Shown here: piece by piece, positions 18,038 through 26,581 of the stretch
How positions within the stretch are numbered: the first letter of the stretch is position 1
Layout of the letters: every line of letters begins with the position of its first letter
Assembly (NCBI GenBank): GCA_016788585.1
Contig: JAEURP010000007.1
Location: forward strand, 233,196-297,195
Length of the DNA stretch: 64,000 nucleotides
DNA from: Chthonomonas sp.
GTDB lineage: Bacteria > Armatimonadota > Fimbriimonadia > Fimbriimonadales > Fimbriimonadaceae
Direction of reading: 5' to 3'
The notes under the pieces: model-generated
The model's database searches: none
What the model was told of the DNA's origin: nothing
What the model saw: only the letters and a program-made list of their open reading frames with translations
Program-made: the position numbers and the translations under genes

Positions 18038-19105
18038 ATGGCGTTTAAGGTTGCGGTTATCGCAGGCGATGGGATCGGACCCGAAGTTACCGAGCAAGCC
18101 GTTCGAGTTTTACGGCATGTTCGGGCCGATATTGAGTTTGAGCATGCCCTGGTTGGCGGAGCGGCGTACGATGCGACAGGGCACCCCTTACCGACACAAA
18201 CGCTTGATTTGTGCCGAAGCGCCGATGCGGTTTTACTTGGGGCAGTCGGCGGCCCAAAGTGGGACCAGATTCCGGACCCCAAACTCCGCCCCGAAGTTGG
18301 CGCATTGCTGCCGCTAAGGAGCGAACTGAACCTCTATGCCAATGTCCGACCAGCAAAGGCGTTCAAAGCGCTCGTCGACTCGTCGCCAGTGAAACTCGGT
18401 CCCAATGGCATTGATCTGATTGTGATGCGCGAACTGACCGGTGGAATCTACTTCGGTCAGCCGCGAGAACGCCGCGACAATGGCAACCTGGCCCTGGATT
18501 CCATGGTCTACCACCGTAGTGAGGTCGAACGAATCACCGAGCGAGCCATCGAGGTCGCACGAACGCGGTCAAAACGGATCGTCAGTGTCGATAAGGCCAA
18601 TGTTCTCGAAACGAGCCGCCTTTGGCGAGAAGTTGTCGATGAAATGGCGAAGGCAAACTCCGACATTTCGGTGAGCCATATGCTCGTCGATAACTGTGCC
18701 ATGCAACTCGTACGCGATCCTGGGCAGTTCGACGTCATCCTGACTGAGAACATGTTTGGCGACATCCTGAGCGATGAAGCCGCCATGATCACGGGATCGC
18801 TGGGTTTACTCCCCAGTGCGAGCTTGAGTGATCCAAAGGAGGGCACCGTCTTTGGAATGTACGAGCCGATTCATGGTTCCGCCCCCGATATTGCCGGTCA
18901 AAACTGCGCGAACCCAATTGCCGCGATTATGAGTGCCGCGATGCTGCTTCAATACACCTGCGAGGACACGGCATCGGCACAGCGCATCGAAATGGCGATC
19001 GAACGGGTGCTAGATTCAGGCGTTCGCACCGCTGACATTGGCGGCGGTGCGTCGGCTGTCGGGACCCGTGAAATGGGTGACGCCATCATCGCAGAACTCG
19101 GATGA
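18038..19105 (+). CDS. leuB: 3-isopropylmalate dehydrogenase
   Basis: Leucine biosynthesis enzyme, 355 residues, oxidatively decarboxylating 3-isopropylmalate with NAD+. AVIAGDGIGPEV opens the protein; the substrate Arg and Tyr lie in LRSELNLYANVRP and RELTGGIYFG; the catalytic Lys is in VDKANVLETS, and metal-binding Asp residues in ENMFGDILSDEAA. HGSAPDIAGQNCANP is the NAD-binding loop. It heads a coupled run: its stop overlaps trmFO by ATGA. No leuA, leuC or leuD is in the window. Confidence 0.97.
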   Translation: MAFKVAVIAGDGIGPEVTEQAVRVLRHVRADIEFEHALVGGAAYDATGHPLPTQTLDLCRSADAVLLGAVGGPKWDQIPDPKLRPEVGALLPLRSELNLYANVRPAKAFKALVDSSPVKLGPNGIDLIVMRELTGGIYFGQPRERRDNGNLALDSMVYHRSEVERITERAIEVARTRSKRIVSVDKANVLETSRLWREVVDEMAKANSDISVSHMLVDNCAMQLVRDPGQFDVILTENMFGDILSDEAAMITGSLGLLPSASLSDPKEGTVFGMYEPIHGSAPDIAGQNCANPIAAIMSAAMLLQYTCEDTASAQRIEMAIERVLDSGVRTADIGGGASAVGTREMGDAIIAELG

Positions 19106-20469
19106 TCAGTGTCGTCGGCGCGGGATTCGCGGGGGTCGAAGCAGCGTGGGCGATTGCCAGTCGGGGGCATCACGTTCGGTTGTTTGAAATGCGCCCGAGC
19201 GCAAATACGCCGGCCCATGAGACGAGTTGGTTCGCTGAGCTAGTCTGCTCCAACTCGTTCAAGTCGAAGTCCCCAACATCTCCCGCAGGACTGCTTAAGG
19301 CTGAGATGCAGGCGCTCGGCTCACTCGTGCTTGCCGTTGCCGCCGAACATGCGGTGCCGGGCGGGGAAGCACTAGCGGTCGATCGGACAAAGTTCTCCGA
19401 AGCGATTACTGATCGCCTTTCATCTCACCCCAACGTTTCGGTGGTCCGAGAGGAAGCCACTGGCGACCAGATCGATGGGCTTCTCGCCGACGGACCGGTG
19501 ATCCTCGCGACTGGTCCGCTCACGTCACCAAGTCTTAGCTCCAAACTCGCGGAATGGACGGGCAGGAAGCACCTATATTTTTATGACGCCGTCGCGCCGA
19601 CAGTGACGGCAGAATCGCTTGATCGAAGCATTATCTTCGCTCAGAGTCGCTATGACAAAGGGGAAGGGGACGACTACCTAAATTGCCCCTTTGGGCGTGA
19701 AGAATACGAGGCTTTTGTCGAGGCGTTGGTCGCGGCAGACCGGGCGCCAATTCATGCCTTTGAGGCAGGTGGCAAGCGCGATGCTTCGCCTGCGGAAGTG
19801 GAGGTTGAGTTTCTTGAGAAGATCAAGTACTTTAGTGGCTGCTCACCCATCGAGGCCATCGCCGAGAAAGGCGCCCGGTCCTTGGCCTTTGGGAACTTCA
19901 AGCCGGTAGGCTTGACCGATCCGAGGACAGGCCGACGCCCCTATGCGGCCTTGCAACTTCGGCCCGAAAACCGCGAGAAGTCGATGTACAGCCTTGTGGC
20001 CTGCCAGACTCGCCTCAAATGGGGAGAGCAGAAGCGAGTGTTTCAAATGGTTCCCGGCCTGCAGAATGCAGAGTTTGTGCGCTACGGAGTGATCCACCGG
20101 AATACTTTTGTTGATGCCCCTTCAGTTCTGGAGCGTAACCTACAAGTGAAGGGACGGCCAAATCTGTATCTGAGTGGTCAATTGACCGGCGTCGAAGGAT
20201 ATGTTGAGAGCGCAGCGATGGGCATCATGGCCGGGCTCCTTACCCTCACACCCGATCTTGAATTGCCGCCAAGGCCGACGGCCCTAGGGTCCCTTTTTGC
20301 CCATCTGCAAGACGATAGTCAGCGTGAGTTTGCTCCGATGAACATCAATTGGGGCTTGCTTCCCGATCCAGAACCTCCGACGAGAGACAAGGGTCAGAAG
20401 AGGGCGATCAAGCTTGAGAATGCGCATCGTGCATTTGCTGAGTGGGCCCAGAGGATTAGCGTAGAATAG
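19102..20469 (+). CDS. trmFO: Folate/FAD-dependent tRNA (uracil-54-C5) methyltransferase
   Basis: Makes ribothymidine at position 54 of tRNA using methylene-tetrahydrofolate and FADH2. The FAD-binding VVGAGFAGVEAAW is at the very N-terminus. The two functional Cys regions are LVCSNSFKSKSP and LNCPFGREEYEAF. VGGxE-like family endings appear as LTGVEGYVESAAMG. The 455-residue length is normal. The ATG at 19102 overlaps the leuB stop. Three bases separate its stop from the Pup-ligase family gene. Confidence 0.96.
   Translation: MISVVGAGFAGVEAAWAIASRGHHVRLFEMRPSANTPAHETSWFAELVCSNSFKSKSPTSPAGLLKAEMQALGSLVLAVAAEHAVPGGEALAVDRTKFSEAITDRLSSHPNVSVVREEATGDQIDGLLADGPVILATGPLTSPSLSSKLAEWTGRKHLYFYDAVAPTVTAESLDRSIIFAQSRYDKGEGDDYLNCPFGREEYEAFVEALVAADRAPIHAFEAGGKRDASPAEVEVEFLEKIKYFSGCSPIEAIAEKGARSLAFGNFKPVGLTDPRTGRRPYAALQLRPENREKSMYSLVACQTRLKWGEQKRVFQMVPGLQNAEFVRYGVIHRNTFVDAPSVLERNLQVKGRPNLYLSGQLTGVEGYVESAAMGIMAGLLTLTPDLELPPRPTALGSLFAHLQDDSQREFAPMNINWGLLPDPEPPTRDKGQKRAIKLENAHRAFAEWAQRISVE
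20462..20467 (+). promoter_or_regulatory. Possible internal -10 box before pafA-like gene
   Basis: TAGAAT, overlapping the last codons of trmFO, ends five bases before the ATG at 20473. It may allow independent leaderless expression of the pafA-like gene. Confidence 0.4.
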
Positions 20470-20472
20470 GCC

Positions 20473-21939
20473 ATGCCTCCTTCCCGGCCAGGTGAGCGAA
20501 TCATCGGCATTGAGACCGAATTCGGTTGCTTGGTGGAGGGCGATCAGTTTGCGAGTTCGGAAGCCGCGGTAGAAGCAATCAAAGATCATGTGTTCTACCG
20601 ACAGGAGCTCGGGGCGCTCGACCAATTTGCGCGAGACGAGGTCTTTGAGCCAGCACAGAGCGGTGGATTCCTCATAAACGGCGGGAGGCTCTATATCGAT
20701 GCGGTCGGGAGCCACCTGGAGTACGCGACGGCTGAGACTCGCGACATCAAAACTCTCATCGCTCACGACCGGGCTGGCCACCGGCTGATTACCCGTGCGA
20801 TTCGAGAACTTGAGGCTACAAAGAGCATTTCTGTTTACAACAATAGTGTTGATCACTTTGGTGGGCACACCTTTGGATGCCATGAGAACTATCTCGTACA
20901 AATGGGCGAGGACTTCTATACTGACCAAGTTCCAAGATTGTTGGCCTTTCTGATTACCCGGCAGGTTTTTGCAGGTGCCGGTCGCGTTGGTGGTCATGCG
21001 CTCGTTCCAGCTCGGGGTGAGGAACTCCCTCGCTCGAATCCGATCGACACAATTTGGGTAAGCAATGCTTACTTAGTGGCTCCTGATCCGACAGTGAGTT
21101 TTCAACTGAGTCAGCGAGCCGACCATATTCTAAAGACTGTAGCTTCGCGAGTCCGCTTCAATCGGTCGATGATCAATCCAAAGTGGGAGTCTTTTTACGA
21201 TTACGAGGGGCGTCATCGGCTTCACATGCTCTTTGGAGAAAGCAATATGATGGAGTTTGCTTTCGCGCTAAAGGTCGGCACGACGTCCTTGGTACTTCAA
21301 GCCCTTGAAGATAACTTGCTCGAGGATGCGCCAATCATTAGCGGCCCGCTTTATGCACTTCGGGACATTAGCCGAGATCCTTCGATGAAGTGGGAATGCT
21401 CGCTCATCGGCGGGGAAAGTTCAACCGCGCTCGAAATTCAGAACTTCTATCTGGAGCGGTGCCAAGTGTTTCGGGGGCAAAGCGAACAGACGGACTGGAT
21501 ACTTGAGCAATGGGCTACCACCCTCGATCTACTCGGGGCGGATCCGATGAAGCTTTGCGACCGATTGGACTGGGTTGCCAAGAAGAAGATCGTTGGGGAA
21601 TACATCGCCTCAGAAGGCCTGGAGCCCGATGACGATGCGCTACACAGTATTGATCTCGAATATCACAACGTCGACGAAGACCGAGGCTTGTTTTATGCCC
21701 TGCAACAGATGGGGGAGACCTTTAGGTTCGTCGACGATCTTGATGTTACGATCGCGATGACAGACCCTCCCAAGAACACTCGTGCCTTAGCCCGAGCCGA
21801 GATTGTGCGCCGCATCATAGACTCAAAATCTCGGCGATACGCTGTAGACTGGGATGCTGTAAATATTGGCGGCCACGAGATTTACGACCTGGATGATCCG
21901 TTCGATCCAACGACTCCCACTCCCACGACACACCGATGA
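20473..21939 (+). CDS. pafA: Pup-protein ligase / Pup deamidase family (PafA-like)
   Basis: A 488-residue member of the carboxylate-amine ligase family that attaches or processes the ubiquitin-like protein Pup. IIGIETEFG carries the first metal-binding Glu. NGGRLYIDAVGSHLEYATAE and GGHTFGCHENYL follow, then LSQRADHI and FGESNMMEFAFALKVGTT. DWVAKKKIVGEY resembles PafA (DWVIKRKL) more than Dop, so ligase is the better guess. An extra stretch of about 25 residues sits between GAGRVGG and SFQLSQRA. No pup, proteasome or Mpa/ARC gene is in the window. ATGA overlap with the next gene. Confidence 0.88.
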   Translation: MPPSRPGERIIGIETEFGCLVEGDQFASSEAAVEAIKDHVFYRQELGALDQFARDEVFEPAQSGGFLINGGRLYIDAVGSHLEYATAETRDIKTLIAHDRAGHRLITRAIRELEATKSISVYNNSVDHFGGHTFGCHENYLVQMGEDFYTDQVPRLLAFLITRQVFAGAGRVGGHALVPARGEELPRSNPIDTIWVSNAYLVAPDPTVSFQLSQRADHILKTVASRVRFNRSMINPKWESFYDYEGRHRLHMLFGESNMMEFAFALKVGTTSLVLQALEDNLLEDAPIISGPLYALRDISRDPSMKWECSLIGGESSTALEIQNFYLERCQVFRGQSEQTDWILEQWATTLDLLGADPMKLCDRLDWVAKKKIVGEYIASEGLEPDDDALHSIDLEYHNVDEDRGLFYALQQMGETFRFVDDLDVTIAMTDPPKNTRALARAEIVRRIIDSKSRRYAVDWDAVNIGGHEIYDLDDPFDPTTPTPTTHR

Positions 21940-23387
21940 TCACAAGCCTCATTACTTTTCTAGCCATTCCCGGCGTTCTGCTTCAAGGCGGCACTATAGT
22001 CGACGGCCTCGGCGGCGAACCGTATGTTGCAGACTTGCTTATTGTCAATGACAGAATTGAGGCCATCGGGAATCTGTCAGCTGGGCCAAATGATCGGGTT
22101 TTGCCTGTTGCGGGTTTGATTGTCGCTCCCGGATTCATCGACGCTCATTCGCACGCCGATGGTGGAATCGTTGATGAACCCATCCCGATTACTCAGCTAA
22201 CACAGGGAATTACAACGGCTGTCGTTGGGCAGGATGGCGCCTGGAGGGGGCCGATTAGGTCGCAATTTGGGCGAATCAAGGCGGCCAGACCTGCGATCAA
22301 TTTTGCGGCATTTAGTGGACACGGCGGGATTCGAGGCTCTGTAATGGGCGAGGACTACAAGAGGTTGGCGACCAACGAAGAAATCGAACGCATGAAGGCC
22401 CTCTTCCGAGCGGACATGGTTCAAGGCGCGCTCGGCCTCAGCAGCGGCCTAGAATACGACCCTGGCTATTACTCCAATACCGAGGAGTTGGTTGCAATCG
22501 CCAAGGAAGCAAAGATCTGGGATGGAATGTACATCAGCCACTCGCGAGATGAAGGTGATAAGGCGCTTGAGGCCTTTCGTGAAGTCGCTGAGATTGGCAA
22601 GCAAGCCGGCATTAAAGCTCAAATTTCCCACGTGAAGCTGTGCACTGCGGGCTCTTGGGGCAAAGCCGGCGAGGTGTACAAGATCCCAGGTGTGACGGCC
22701 GATGTCTATCCCTACCTTTACTGGCAATCGACGGCGGCAGCCCTGACACCGAGCCGTGACTGGGATAAGCGCGAAATCTGGGTAAAGGCATTTGCAGATG
22801 TTGGTGGGCCACAGAATGTTCGACTTTCAAGCTACACCCACGAGCCGACTTGGGTCGGCAAGGACTTCAATCAGATTTCTAAGCTGACTGGTCGAGATCC
22901 AGTTGAACTCATTCAAGAGATTCTGAGTAAGACGGAGGGTCCGCAAGGAACTGGTTCACAAAGTGTGGTCGTGACCTCGATGACCGAACGCGACCTGGAG
23001 GTGTTCATCAAAAACCCGACAACAATGTTTTGCTCCGACGGCGCCGTTCGGGGAAGTCACCCTCGCGGAGCCGGAAGCTTTCCTCGCATTTTAGGACGCT
23101 ATGTCCGTGATCGAAAAACCCTCACCCTTACCGAGGCGATTCGCAAAATGACTTCGCTACCAGCACGGACTTTTGGCTTCAAGGATCGAGGAGTCATTCG
23201 GCAACATGCGATCGCTGACCTAGTGGTCTTTGATGCCGCCACGATCAGTGACCATGCGACTCCCGAAGAACCACAGAAGCTAAGCACCGGAGTTCAACTC
23301 GTTTTTGTGAGCGGGACGATCACTTTGCAACGGGGAAAGGCAACTGGCCGACGGAACGGACAAATTATCTTGCGATCAACGCCATGA
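21936..23387 (+). CDS. N-acyl-D-amino-acid deacylase (D-aminoacylase family), probably exported
   Basis: A 483-residue amidohydrolase. VAPGFIDAHSHADGG supplies the His-x-His ligands, and ISHSRDEGDKALEA and ISHVKLC the later His residues; MFCSDGAVRGSHPRGAGSFPR with the active-site Asp and the proline-glycine loop are typical of D-aminoacylases, which hydrolyse N-acyl-D-amino acids. The first 16 residues (ITSLITFLAIPGVLLQGG) are hydrophobic and may be an export signal or the family's first strand. It is coupled by ATGA to the pafA-like gene and to the LD-carboxypeptidase; together with the latter this suggests turnover of D-amino-acid peptides from the wall. Confidence 0.88.
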   Translation: MITSLITFLAIPGVLLQGGTIVDGLGGEPYVADLLIVNDRIEAIGNLSAGPNDRVLPVAGLIVAPGFIDAHSHADGGIVDEPIPITQLTQGITTAVVGQDGAWRGPIRSQFGRIKAARPAINFAAFSGHGGIRGSVMGEDYKRLATNEEIERMKALFRADMVQGALGLSSGLEYDPGYYSNTEELVAIAKEAKIWDGMYISHSRDEGDKALEAFREVAEIGKQAGIKAQISHVKLCTAGSWGKAGEVYKIPGVTADVYPYLYWQSTAAALTPSRDWDKREIWVKAFADVGGPQNVRLSSYTHEPTWVGKDFNQISKLTGRDPVELIQEILSKTEGPQGTGSQSVVVTSMTERDLEVFIKNPTTMFCSDGAVRGSHPRGAGSFPRILGRYVRDRKTLTLTEAIRKMTSLPARTFGFKDRGVIRQHAIADLVVFDAATISDHATPEEPQKLSTGVQLVFVSGTITLQRGKATGRRNGQIILRSTP

Positions 23388-24418
23388 GTGACTTGTCGAG
23401 GAGGGAGGTATTGGCAATCGGAGTTGCAGCTACTCTGGGAGCCCCAAGCCTGAGCAAAGCGAGCTTGACGGGTACCAAAGCCATTCGGCCGCCACGCTTG
23501 AAGCCTGGAGACACGGTTGGCATCGTGAGTCCTGCTGGTTTTACAAGTGATCCACTCGACATCGACATTGTTCGTGAAAACCTCGGCAAACTAGGCCTCA
23601 AGATCAAGGTCGGACAGAATGCCCTGGAGCGTTACGGCCCGTTGGCGGGAACCGATCAACAAAGGGCAGATGACTTTAACCGAATGGTTAATGACCCGTC
23701 CGTCCAGGGAATTTGTTGCCTCAGAGGGGGCTATGGGACCACACGCATACTCCACTTGGTAGATTACGCGTCATTTCGGGCTCATCCTAAGGTTGTCTGG
23801 GGATTTAGCGACATCACAGGCTTATTGAATGCGTTGACGAAAAAGACCGGCGTCATTACGTTTCACGCGCCAACAGCCGCTTCAAATTGGGGTGAGTACG
23901 ATTTGGCTTCGATGAAGTCGATCATCCTTGAAGCCGATTATGGGACCGCGCTTCCTGACTATGTCGGCGACCCCGTCCCAGAGGCTGTAACACTAATTCC
24001 CGGCACGGCCCAGGGACGCTTGGTTGGTGGAAATCTGTCGCTGTTGTCGGCGGTCGGCGGTAGCCAGTTTGCCCCCGATACTGAAGGAGCGATGGTTTTC
24101 ATTGAGGAAGTGGGTGAGGAGCCTTATCGGGTCGACCGTATGCTGACCCAGCTACTCCTAGCGGGGGCCTTTAAGAGGGCCAAGGGCATTATCTTTGGGG
24201 GAATGCGGCTACGCTCAAACCAAGCGCCCAGCGCTGATCCAAAAGACTGGACGATGCTCGATGTCCTACGGGATAGGGCGCTGGCCATCGGCTTGCCCGC
24301 ATTCACCGGCTTTCCAGCTGGGCATATCGCCGACCAGGTGGTGATGCCGATTGGAGTGAGAGTCGAAATGGACGCGGTAACGAGGACTTTGCGCTTGCTA
24401 GAGCCGGCGGTAAGCTAG
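23384..24418 (+). CDS. LD-carboxypeptidase, peptidase family S66, Tat-type leader
   Basis: A 344-residue serine peptidase that trims muropeptides (tetrapeptide to tripeptide) or microcin-type substrates. LKPGDTVGIVSPAG starts the catalytic domain, GFSDITGLL holds the nucleophile Ser, MVFIEEVGEEPYRVDRML the Glu, and GFPAGHIADQ the His. The leader SRREVLAIGVAATLGAPSLSKAS has a twin-arginine pattern, so export folded through Tat is likely. Overlaps the upstream deacylase gene by ATGA. Confidence 0.9.
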   Translation: MSDLSRREVLAIGVAATLGAPSLSKASLTGTKAIRPPRLKPGDTVGIVSPAGFTSDPLDIDIVRENLGKLGLKIKVGQNALERYGPLAGTDQQRADDFNRMVNDPSVQGICCLRGGYGTTRILHLVDYASFRAHPKVVWGFSDITGLLNALTKKTGVITFHAPTAASNWGEYDLASMKSIILEADYGTALPDYVGDPVPEAVTLIPGTAQGRLVGGNLSLLSAVGGSQFAPDTEGAMVFIEEVGEEPYRVDRMLTQLLLAGAFKRAKGIIFGGMRLRSNQAPSADPKDWTMLDVLRDRALAIGLPAFTGFPAGHIADQVVMPIGVRVEMDAVTRTLRLLEPAVS

Positions 24419-24423
24419 ATTTC

Positions 24424-25239
24424 ATGGTCGCTGCAGCCATTGTTACTCTTCTACTATCACAGGAACGACCGTCCACCCTTACGGGCACCGTTCGGCAATT
24501 GCCGGATTTCGAAAGCAAGATTCTCGGCAACAAGCGCACGATCACCACTTGGCTACCGCCTGGGTACCAGACATCGACAGCAAGGTATCCCGTACTCATC
24601 ATGCTCGATGGGCAGAACCTCTTCGATGGGGCAAAGAGCTTCATTCCCGGAGAAGAATGGAGAGCAGATGAAACAGCCGCAATGCTGATTGAAGCAAAGC
24701 TTGCTGAGCCGTTTATCATCGTCGGTGTCGACAACACCGGGGCAAGCCGAATGGACGAGTACACAACGATCAAGACCGAGCGGGGGGCCGGGAAGGGTGA
24801 CGCTTTTGGTCGGTTCCTGACCGACGAGCTCATGCCAGTCATTCACAAGAGCTTTCGAACCAAGACTGGTGCAGCGAATCTCGGTATCGCTGGGGCAAGC
24901 CTTGGTGGGCTGATTTCGTTACACCTGGGACTTACGCGTCCAGCCCACTTTGGTCGTATCGGCGGTGTTTCTCCATCCGTATGGTGGGGTGATCGTCACT
25001 TGCTGAAGACCGCCGCGACCTTTAAGGGAACAAGACCCAAGGTTTGGCTCGATATCGGAACTTCAGAGAGCCGCGATGCCGCACCTGATGCACGTGCGTT
25101 GCGTGATGTGTTGGTAAGGAAGGGATGGATTTTGGGGAAGGATCTCGTGTACGTGCAGGAAATCGGTGGCGAGCATAACGAGCGAGCTTGGGCCAGAAGA
25201 CTAGGCGAGATGATGATCTATCTCTTTCCAAAGAAGTAG
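24424..25239 (+). CDS. Secreted esterase (esterase D / Fes-like family)
   Basis: A 271-residue alpha/beta hydrolase. RTITTWLPPGYQ and YPVLIMLDGQNLFDG are typical of the putative-esterase (Fes, IroE) family; the nucleophile is in IAGASLGGLISLHLGL and the His in GGEHNERAWARRL. A short hydrophobic N-terminus (VAAAIVTLLLSQ) may direct export. It starts five bases after the LD-carboxypeptidase stop, making it the last gene of the leuB-led run. The substrate is unknown. Confidence 0.82.
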   Translation: MVAAAIVTLLLSQERPSTLTGTVRQLPDFESKILGNKRTITTWLPPGYQTSTARYPVLIMLDGQNLFDGAKSFIPGEEWRADETAAMLIEAKLAEPFIIVGVDNTGASRMDEYTTIKTERGAGKGDAFGRFLTDELMPVIHKSFRTKTGAANLGIAGASLGGLISLHLGLTRPAHFGRIGGVSPSVWWGDRHLLKTAATFKGTRPKVWLDIGTSESRDAAPDARALRDVLVRKGWILGKDLVYVQEIGGEHNERAWARRLGEMMIYLFPKK

Positions 25240-25266
25240 AAAGGCAAACTTGACCCCTATAGGCTT

Positions 25267-26040
25267 TCAGGGGAGGTCTTCTTCGCCGAGTTGCTCGACT
25301 TCCGTCTCGAAGGCTGGCGTTTCGTCGATGTTCGGTCCTGTTTGAACACATCGGAGGACTCCCCAAGCGCAGATGATGCCGACGCCTATCCAAAAAATCA
25401 GCGGTTGCATTTCCGAGACATGGAAACCCATGGTCCAGCGATCGCCCATCCACTTTTCGAGTGTATGCCCTCCTAGGCAGAGTAACTTAACGCCCGCCCA
25501 GGCAACCAGCAAGTAAGCCATATGCTCCAGAACTGGGTAGCGCTTGAGAAGCACTAAGAACACCCGCGCGGCCCAGCGAAGGGCGAGAACACCCGCCATG
25601 GCACCGACATAAACAACCCAAATCTTGTTCTTCGCAGGCTCTGTAGCAACTGCCACAAGTACTGAGTCAATAGCAAAGGCAATATCCGTAAGCTCGACAT
25701 AGAGCACTGTGAGCCAAAATCCGGCCTTTTTGGGCGCGACAGCCCTATCTCCGGCGTGATGCACCATGAAGTGCTTTGCCCCAAGGTAGATCAGGTAGAG
25801 CGCACCCAGAAGCTGGACCCACCAAAGGCCGATGAGCCAAGTGGCCGCGAGGATCGCAATCGCTCGGAAAAAGAAGGCGCCGGCTAGTCCGTAGAAGAGA
25901 GCTCGCTTCTGTTGATCATGGGGTAGGTGCCGAACCAAGATAGCCATGACAATCGCATTGTCGGCGGACAGAAGAATTTCAAGGCCTACCAACAGGAGAA
26001 TTTTCGCAAGGTCACTGTAAGCAAAAACCTGTGGTTCCAT
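25267..26040 (-). CDS. TerC family integral membrane protein
   Basis: A 257-residue polytopic protein with the TerC signature: EILLSADNAIVMAILVRHLP and, in the second half, YVELTDIAFAIDSVLVAVA, each bearing acidic residues inside a membrane helix. Homologues act in tellurite resistance or export of metal ions such as Mn2+ during protein secretion. The frame extends to a TTG at 26067, but the ATG at 26038-26040 is preferred. It converges on the esterase gene across 27 bases with no clear terminator. Confidence 0.9.
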   Translation of the reverse strand: MEPQVFAYSDLAKILLLVGLEILLSADNAIVMAILVRHLPHDQQKRALFYGLAGAFFFRAIAILAATWLIGLWWVQLLGALYLIYLGAKHFMVHHAGDRAVAPKKAGFWLTVLYVELTDIAFAIDSVLVAVATEPAKNKIWVVYVGAMAGVLALRWAARVFLVLLKRYPVLEHMAYLLVAWAGVKLLCLGGHTLEKWMGDRWTMGFHVSEMQPLIFWIGVGIICAWGVLRCVQTGPNIDETPAFETEVEQLGEEDLP

Positions 26041-26166
26041 CGATGGGGTGCCGAGAGTTTGACACAATCAATGGTGCGCTGGCTAAAGCGTCATCCAGGT
26101 TCCGAGCCCTTGTTCGGTCTTGTTGGACGGTACAATGGCACATCATTTGCAAGAAGGTGAGAGAAG

Positions 26167-26553
26167 ATGCTTAACCCAATGATCCTGAACACGTATGCCC
26201 AAGCCGGAGTGGACACAGGCAAAGATATTGTCCTAAAGCTGTTTCTATTCTTCACTGTCGCGGTCATATTTTTTGTTCTTGGATATCTCAGCCAGCTTCG
26301 AAAGGGCAACAAGCGCAAGTGGTTAAAGCACGTCTTTGGTTGGCTACCGGTTATCGCTGGCATTTGGATGATGCTGGACTATTTTAGGTTTGCCACAGAT
26401 AGCTTCAACACGGAAGCGCTCACCATGAATTCGAGCCAGATTGGCCTCTACAAGGCAGCACCCTTCATCGCGCTCGTCTTCGGCTTGTTGCTGTCAGCGA
26501 TCGGCTTTTTCCTCGATCGCCGATCAGAAAACCAAGTTTCGGATATTCTCTGA
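26167..26553 (+). CDS. Small membrane protein, unknown function
   Basis: A 128-residue protein I do not recognise. It has about three membrane helices (VLKLFLFFTVAVIFFVLGYL, FGWLPVIAGIWMMLDYF, AAPFIALVFGLLLSAIGFFL). AAGGTGAGAGAAG lies directly before the ATG, one of the few clear Shine-Dalgarno sequences here, and TACAAT at 26131-26136 could be the -10 box of a promoter with a 25-30 base leader. It precedes the phenylalanine hydroxylase gene, which has its own putative promoter. Confidence 0.65.
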   Translation: MLNPMILNTYAQAGVDTGKDIVLKLFLFFTVAVIFFVLGYLSQLRKGNKRKWLKHVFGWLPVIAGIWMMLDYFRFATDSFNTEALTMNSSQIGLYKAAPFIALVFGLLLSAIGFFLDRRSENQVSDIL

Positions 26554-26568
26554 ATCGCTTTCAGCTAG

Positions 26569-26574
26569 TACAAT
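26569..26574 (+). promoter_or_regulatory. Putative -10 box, leaderless start of phhA
   Basis: TACAAT ends seven bases before the ATG at 26582. No Shine-Dalgarno is present. Any -35 box is weak. Confidence 0.5.
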
Positions 26575-26581
26575 CTAGCTA

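Noticed and set aside
26041..26067. Upstream TTG start for the TerC gene
   Set aside because: It adds nine residues with no homology and no ribosome site; the ATG at 26040 gives the usual N-terminus.
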